Shown here: piece by piece, positions 60,011 through 64,000 of the stretch
Position numbering within the stretch: the stretch's first letter is position 1
Layout: each line of letters begins with the position of its first letter
From: Kitasatospora mediocidica KCTC 9733
Lineage (GTDB): Bacteria; Actinomycetota; Actinomycetes; Streptomycetales; Streptomycetaceae
DNA: 64,000 nucleotides
Direction of reading: 5' to 3'
NCBI RefSeq assembly: GCF_000744225.1
Contig: NZ_JQLN01000005.1
Location: 1,821,001-1,885,000, forward strand
The notes under the pieces: model-generated
Seen by the model: the letters and a program-made list of their open reading frames with translations, nothing else
The model's database searches: none
What the model was told of the DNA's origin: nothing
Translations under genes and position numbers: made by a program

Positions 60011-60023
60011 CTGGTCTTACTGG

Positions 60024-60067
60024 GTCGGGGTAGCGGGATGTGAACCCACGGCCTCTTCGTCCCGAAT
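60024..60067 (-). repeat. tRNA-Pro(CGG)-like 3'-half fragment, att core P1
   Basis: The minus strand reads TTCGGGACGAAGAGGCCGTG, then T-arm and acceptor sequence ending ACCCCGA: the 3' half of a tRNA from the anticodon (CGG) onward, resembling actinomycete tRNA-Pro. It differs from copy P2 at two bases. The 5' half is absent. Confidence 0.8.
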
Positions 60068-60172
60068 TACGGGCGGCGTGGTCGCCGAGGTCGTCCGGGC
60101 AGGTCAGAGACGGTGTCGGGGACGCTGGTGGTCACTGCTGGACGGGGCGGTTGCTGTACTTCTCTGCTGTAC
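60068..60172. repeat. att spacer and arm repeat of core P1
   Basis: Spacer shared with P2 (TCACTGCTGGACGGGGCGG region) ending in TGCTGTAC at 60152-60159 and 60165-60172 (period 13). The end of the dacB-like gene overlaps these repeats. Confidence 0.7.
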
Positions 60173-61817
60173 CTGCCCGGGGTAGTGGCCTTGTCGCGGA
60201 CTTGACGGCCTTGTGGTGCGAGCGGTCGGCGCCGTGTTCTGCGCACGCCTCTTGCTGGAGGATGACGGCGATCTGGTCGACGTCGTCGTTGGTGTCGAAG
60301 AATCCCTGGATGGTCGGTGCCGCCGCGCCGTTGACGCCGATGAAGAAGGTGTAGAGGTGGCCGTCGTCCGCCTGCAGGTAGCCCGCGTACGTCTGCGCGT
60401 TGATGGCGATCTGCTGGTTGAGCAGGTCGCCGCCGATGATGGTGCCGGGCTTGGCGAAGACCTTGCCCTTGGCTGGGCAGTCGGTGGTGCAGTAGAGAGC
60501 ACCCGTGCCGGATACACCGAGGATCGGCAGTGAGGTGCGGAACGCGTCCGCGTCGGGGGTGCGCAGCCAGTACGCGAGCAACTGGTTGAGCCCGGTGGGG
60601 GTGACGCGGTCGACGGGAACGTCACCGCGTCCGTCCGCCATCTGGAACTGGGTCGGGTCGACGTTTGCCGTCTGGGTGAGGAAGTCGTGGATGACCGGGA
60701 AGGCGTCGAAGCAGTTGTTGCTGCCGTGGTTCACGGCGATGTTGCACAGGGCCAGGTTGGCGCCGAGGTTGTGGCTGACATTCAGGATCAGCTTGGCGTA
60801 GTCGCGGTACTGCGGTGAGACGAAGGCGGCCACCTGAGGATCGCCGGTGTACGAGGCGGGCAGTGTGCTGTCCGGGTTGGGCCCGGTCGGTGGGGCGGTG
60901 ACGGTGACCCCGGCGCGGCCCAGGGCCTCGATCAGGGCGGTGCGCCCGAAGGCGTTGGGGTCCTGGATCTGGGAGTTCTTCAGGGCGGGCTGGGCGTCGG
61001 CGGCGATTGTGCCGGAGAGCGTGATCGCGGTGCCGTCGGGGGACGTGGAGACCTGGATGTCGGTGGTGCCACCGGCCTCCACCGTCTGGACGTTGGAGGT
61101 GACCCGGTACGGCGCGACCTGCGGGCGCCAGCTCAGCTGGGCAGGCTGCCCGGGGGAGGTCGGCGTGCTCAACAGGTCGATGACGTTGTCGTTGATCATG
61201 AGGGGCGTCGGCTGGGGGGTGATCGGCGGGGGCGTGAACAGCCGTGCGTCGATCACGACATCGCCGTCGACCGTGGTGATGCCCGAGTCGCGGACCTGCT
61301 GGGCGATCTGGTCCAGGCCGGCGAGGGGGTCCTCGGGCGTGAGGGTGGCGCCCGGGACGTCGTCGGCGTAGGTGTGGTCGATGGGAGTGAAGTCGACCGA
61401 CCCGTCCGGCTTGGTCCGGCCGCCCATGGTGAGGTCGCCCTGAGCGACGAGCGCCAGGTTCCCGGTGAGGGTCGATCCGTTGAGGTGGCCGACCGCGTTC
61501 ACCGGCGTGGTGAAGCGGTGGTCCGGGCCGAGGTCGTGCCAGGCACCGGAGATGGTGATCAGCTTGACGGTCGAACCCGGCATGAAGAACTGGTCGGGGT
61601 ACATCGAGTGGACGACCCGCCCGTTCTCGGCGTCGATCTCCAGCAGACCCCACTGCGCGTGCTTGTACGCGGGCTTGTTCATGATCGCCGCGATGTCAGG
61701 CCCGAGGTCGCTGTGCGAGTTATCCGCAGGTGCGGCGGCAGCTGTACCTGCCGCGACCGCGAGCGTGACACCGACGGTGGCCCAGGCCCGAAGCCGACCA
61801 CGGATCCTTGATCTCAT
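60132..61817 (-). CDS. dacB: D-Ala-D-Ala carboxypeptidase/endopeptidase, PBP4 (DacB) family
   Basis: A 561-aa exported peptidase trimming peptidoglycan. Signal peptide 1-28 (LRAWATVGVTLAVAAGTAAAA). The catalytic SxxK is in MPGSTVKLITI and SxN in NVSHNLGANL. The third box reads AKPGTI where KTG is usual, so Thr is replaced by Pro. The last about 35 residues (EHGADRSHHKAV to SNRPVQQ) are encoded by the att arm of core P1 and look non-native. It is the only gene between the two tRNA-Pro-like fragments. Confidence 0.9.
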   Translation of the reverse strand: MRSRIRGRLRAWATVGVTLAVAAGTAAAAPADNSHSDLGPDIAAIMNKPAYKHAQWGLLEIDAENGRVVHSMYPDQFFMPGSTVKLITISGAWHDLGPDHRFTTPVNAVGHLNGSTLTGNLALVAQGDLTMGGRTKPDGSVDFTPIDHTYADDVPGATLTPEDPLAGLDQIAQQVRDSGITTVDGDVVIDARLFTPPPITPQPTPLMINDNVIDLLSTPTSPGQPAQLSWRPQVAPYRVTSNVQTVEAGGTTDIQVSTSPDGTAITLSGTIAADAQPALKNSQIQDPNAFGRTALIEALGRAGVTVTAPPTGPNPDSTLPASYTGDPQVAAFVSPQYRDYAKLILNVSHNLGANLALCNIAVNHGSNNCFDAFPVIHDFLTQTANVDPTQFQMADGRGDVPVDRVTPTGLNQLLAYWLRTPDADAFRTSLPILGVSGTGALYCTTDCPAKGKVFAKPGTIIGGDLLNQQIAINAQTYAGYLQADDGHLYTFFIGVNGAAAPTIQGFFDTNDDVDQIAVILQQEACAEHGADRSHHKAVKSATRPLPRAGTAEKYSNRPVQQ

Positions 61818-62118
61818 TCGTCAACCGTTCTGGAGGTGGAAGCCCCGTTCTGCAGGGCGCTCACGGCGCATGGTAGGTACGCGGTCTCCGGGGGCGGGGC
61901 TGCTGCGCGGTGTGCTGACGGCGTGGGGTGTGAAACTCATTCGGTTGGTCGAAGCCGGGCACCCGTATGAGTCGGGGTCGAACAGTGGGCGGGCCTGCCC
62001 GCGCGTGGCCGGCTGAGTCATCAAGGGGGCCCGTGATCCAGACCGGCGCGGTGGTCATGGACGACCTGTTCAAGTTCGGCTCTGAGGGACAGTCACTCAG
62101 TTGGTCACGCAGAACGAG
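61818..62118. other. Intergenic region upstream of dacB-like gene
   Basis: About 300 bp with no supported gene. It probably holds the dacB promoter; no operator recognised. Confidence 0.4.
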
Positions 62119-62154
62119 TCAGGGCCCTGCCGGATTTCTCCGGTAGGGCCCTGA
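62119..62154. terminator. Hairpin left of second tRNA-Pro-like fragment
   Basis: TCAGGGCCCTGCCGG and CCGGTAGGGCCCTGA arms with one G-T pair. Confidence 0.82.
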
Positions 62155-62169
62155 AGTCGAACTACTGGG

Positions 62170-62212
62170 TCGGGGTGGCGGGATTTGAACCCACGGCCTC
62201 TTCGTCCCGAAT
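62170..62212 (-). repeat. tRNA-Pro(CGG)-like 3'-half fragment, att core P2
   Basis: The minus strand gives the anticodon-to-acceptor half of the same tRNA, with T-arm GTGGGTTCAAATCCCGC and acceptor ACCCCGA. Here the T-loop looks canonical (TTCAAAT), so P2 is the less decayed copy. The intact tRNA is not in the window; by analogy it should lie further right. Confidence 0.82.
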
Positions 62213-62318
62213 CACGGGCGGGGCGGTCACTGAGGTCGTCTGCACAGGTCAGAGGCGATGCCAGATGCGCTGAGGGCCACCTGCTGGACGCCCCGGTTGC
62301 TGTACTTCGCTGCTGTAC
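62213..62318. repeat. att spacer and arm repeat of core P2
   Basis: Spacer homologous to that of P1, ending in TGCTGTAC at 62298-62305 and 62311-62318 (period 13). Confidence 0.7.
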
Positions 62319-62477
62319 CAACGAACGGCTGACGGACTGGAGGCTCGGGTCCCGCCACGTCGCGAGTGCGGAGAGTAACGAGAGAGGTAGCTTGTGGTCA
62401 CCCGCTGTTGTGATCGTCGGACCGCTCCGCGCCGCTTGCGGCCACGGGCGAGCCGCAAGGGCCGAAAGGGTTTGCCC

Positions 62478-63785
62478 ATGCACGTCGTCTCCAGTCGCAC
62501 TCGTCTCAGCAGGGCCGTCCTGGCAACGTGCGGAGTGTCGGTGCTGCTCACCTCGCACGCGATGCTCGGTTCGAGTGCCGCTGCCGCCGGATCGCGTTCA
62601 TCCGACCAGGCCGCTCACGGTAGGGGCGCGGTCATCACCGTGACGACCGCCAAGGTCGGTGCGCCCGGCAACCCGGCGGTAGGTGTCGTTCCGTTCACGG
62701 ATGCCGTCTACCGCACGTGCACCGACGCCCCGCCGACGTCGAGTGACTGCCTGATGGTCGGCGCCGTCCGAGACCCCTACGAGATCGGGCAGTTGGAGGT
62801 GACGGTCGGCGAGTGGGTGGCCTTCCTGAACACGGTTGACCCTGCGGGCCGCGACCCCCACGGCCTCTACGACAGGACCGAGAGCTCGTCGGCCTGGCCG
62901 AAGTACGGCTCGGTCAACTTCTCCGCCGCCGGCGGCGACGGCTGCCACTACTCCGTGGCGTATCCGGAGTGGGCGGACAAGCCGTACGGCTTCGCGAACT
63001 TCCTGAAGGCCGCGCGCTTCGTCAACGCGCTCTACAACGGCCGACTGATCTCCAAGCAGGACAGCAGCAGCCAGGGCTTCCACTACGTCACCTACCAGGT
63101 CGAACTGTCGCCGGAGACCGAGCGCGGGATGTACGACCTCGCCCGGCCGGACGCGACCCGAGCCCATGACTCCGGCTTCGTCGTACCGAGCCAGGACGAG
63201 TGGATCAAGGCGGCCTACTACGACCCGAACGGCGGCGGCACCTACTCCTACTGGAAGTACCCGACCAATCCCGGAGTCTTCGGCGACGGCGAGGCGACCG
63301 CTCCCGCCCCCACGGTCCTCAACCCCACCACCGGCGATGTCGTCAACGCGGCGACCCAGCCCCTCGCCTCGTACCACGCCACCGGCCAGCCGGCGCCGAA
63401 CTGGTGCCCCGGCGAGGTGCAGCCCGACGTCTGTGCCACCGTCAACCCGTTCGGACTCGATCCCGCCAGCTACGCGAGCGCCTACCAGGGCAGCCTCAGT
63501 ACGGTCGGCCAGGCGAGGAGCACCTCACCGTGGGGCACCCTCGACCAGGGCGGCAACGCGGTCGAGTCGACCGACACGATCACGCCGCCCCCGACCGGAG
63601 GCGACTCCGCACGGGTCTGGCGCCGCGCGCACGGCGGGGTGTCCAACGCCGGCGCGTATCAGATGTGGCCCTCCGCGGTCGGACTCCAGCCCCAGGACAA
63701 CGTGTTCTTCAACCTCACCTATCCGTGGTTCGGCATCCGGCTCGGAGTGATCGGCGACCTGGAGCCCAGGGGCGGCGGCAGCTGA
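62478..63785 (+). CDS. Secreted SUMF1/FGE-fold protein without catalytic cysteines
   Basis: A 435-aa exported protein with signal peptide 1-38 (RAVLATCGVSVLLTSHAML...AAAAG). The formylglycine-generating-enzyme fold is visible in YEIGQLEVTVGEWVAFLNTVDP, YGFANFLKAARFVNALYNG, SGFVVPSQDEWIKAAYYDPNGGGTYSYWKYPTNP, and TLDQGGNAVES followed by YPWFGIRLGVIG. The paired active-site Cys of true FGE are absent from the expected C-terminal segment. It resembles secreted SUMF1 proteins of planctomycete/PEP-CTERM type. Start ATG 62478. It lies right of core P2. Confidence 0.85.
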   Translation: MHVVSSRTRLSRAVLATCGVSVLLTSHAMLGSSAAAAGSRSSDQAAHGRGAVITVTTAKVGAPGNPAVGVVPFTDAVYRTCTDAPPTSSDCLMVGAVRDPYEIGQLEVTVGEWVAFLNTVDPAGRDPHGLYDRTESSSAWPKYGSVNFSAAGGDGCHYSVAYPEWADKPYGFANFLKAARFVNALYNGRLISKQDSSSQGFHYVTYQVELSPETERGMYDLARPDATRAHDSGFVVPSQDEWIKAAYYDPNGGGTYSYWKYPTNPGVFGDGEATAPAPTVLNPTTGDVVNAATQPLASYHATGQPAPNWCPGEVQPDVCATVNPFGLDPASYASAYQGSLSTVGQARSTSPWGTLDQGGNAVESTDTITPPPTGGDSARVWRRAHGGVSNAGAYQMWPSAVGLQPQDNVFFNLTYPWFGIRLGVIGDLEPRGGGS

Positions 63786-63900
63786 ACCACGGTCCACGTC
63801 GCCGTCGCTCGCGGGTCCTGATGGCCGAAGCCCTGTCACCGGACATTCTCGCGGGCCCGACGGTGTCGCCGATGAATGTCGGTGCGGTCCTGTTCGAGGT

Positions 63901-63927
63901 GTGCCCGGGGCGGGGGTCCCCGGGCAC
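63901..63927. terminator. Hairpin between convergent genes
   Basis: GTGCCCGGGG and CCCCGGGCAC arms around CGGGGGT, close to the end of the partial gene at the window edge. Confidence 0.7.
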
Positions 63928-63934
63928 CCGGGGA

Positions 63935-64000
63935 CTACGGCGTCACGATGTCGAACTCCACGTCGTGCAGTGGGCTGACCTGGTCATCGGCACTTTCGAG
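63935..64000 (-). CDS. Partial CDS, C-terminus only
   Basis: The last 21 codons and stop (TAG) of a minus-strand gene that enters from the right edge: ESADDQVSPLHDVEFDIVTP. Codon use is typical and a terminator hairpin follows. Too short to identify. Confidence 0.5.
   Translation of the reverse strand, partial: LESADDQVSPLHDVEFDIVTP

Noticed and set aside
60240..60540. Short plus-strand ORFs antisense to dacB
   Set aside because: No start signals or domain content; the minus strand has a signal peptide and SxxK/SxN motifs.

Overview
The window is high-GC actinobacterial DNA, most likely from a Streptomycetaceae member (Streptomyces or Kitasatospora). The evidence is the strong G/C third-position bias, many GTG starts, the gene order SRP RNA - dnaX - ybaB/ebfC - recR - DUF5063, the ask-asd operon followed by an ECF-type sigma gene, mycothiol-type enzymes, and abundant MarR, AfsR/BTAD and LuxR-type regulators.

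Left third (1-22.5 kb): an accreted genomic island anchored on an intact tRNA-Ser(GGA) at 22488-22572 on the minus strand. Six further copies of exactly the 3' half of this tRNA (discriminator base to anticodon loop, about 53 bp) lie at about 1395, 2643, 4128, 16585, 17518 and 19480, all in the same orientation. Most are preceded by a hairpin terminator and followed by a roughly 110-bp conserved spacer ending in a pair of direct hexamers 12 bp apart. Two spacer relics without a core lie at about 9062 and 20505. The copies cut the region into small cassettes: an orphan 357-aa gene; YefM-YoeB plus an SMI1/KNR4 protein; a 12.5-kb segment (alpha-galactosidase, a decayed integrase, S41 and MOSC genes, carbonic anhydrase, alpha/beta hydrolases, an HD/SnoaL protein and an arsenic operon); a VapBC pair; a Shedu-type defence gene with a small partner; and a DUF4328 protein with a ClC channel. 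One complete tyrosine integrase (13-1290) sits at the outer edge.

Middle (22.5-36 kb): core chromosome. It holds the SRP RNA, dnaX, ybaB, recR, a DUF5063 gene, a MarR/MFS pair sharing a perfect operator palindrome, ask (with an internal beta-subunit start) and asd, a sigma factor with a downstream membrane-anchored protein, SURF1 and an S9 peptidase.

Right (36-60 kb): regulator- and transporter-rich accessory DNA. It includes a LuxR-type ATPase regulator whose HTH is frameshifted, a degenerate class II tRNA-like gene, a BTAD regulator, two paralogous DrrAB-like ABC modules, a DUF2218/O-methyltransferase fusion, a PadR operon with a perfect operator, a secreted beta-propeller, a type II NADH dehydrogenase-like gene beside an ECF41 sigma factor, and a DHA2 exporter.

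Far right (60-64 kb): a second att array of the same design, built on 3' fragments of a tRNA that looks like tRNA-Pro(CGG) (60024 and 62170). It carries a PBP4-type carboxypeptidase and a secreted SUMF1-fold protein. The intact tRNA is not in the window. The two arrays suggest that cassette-sized cargo with little or no recombinase content can accumulate at tRNA 3' ends.
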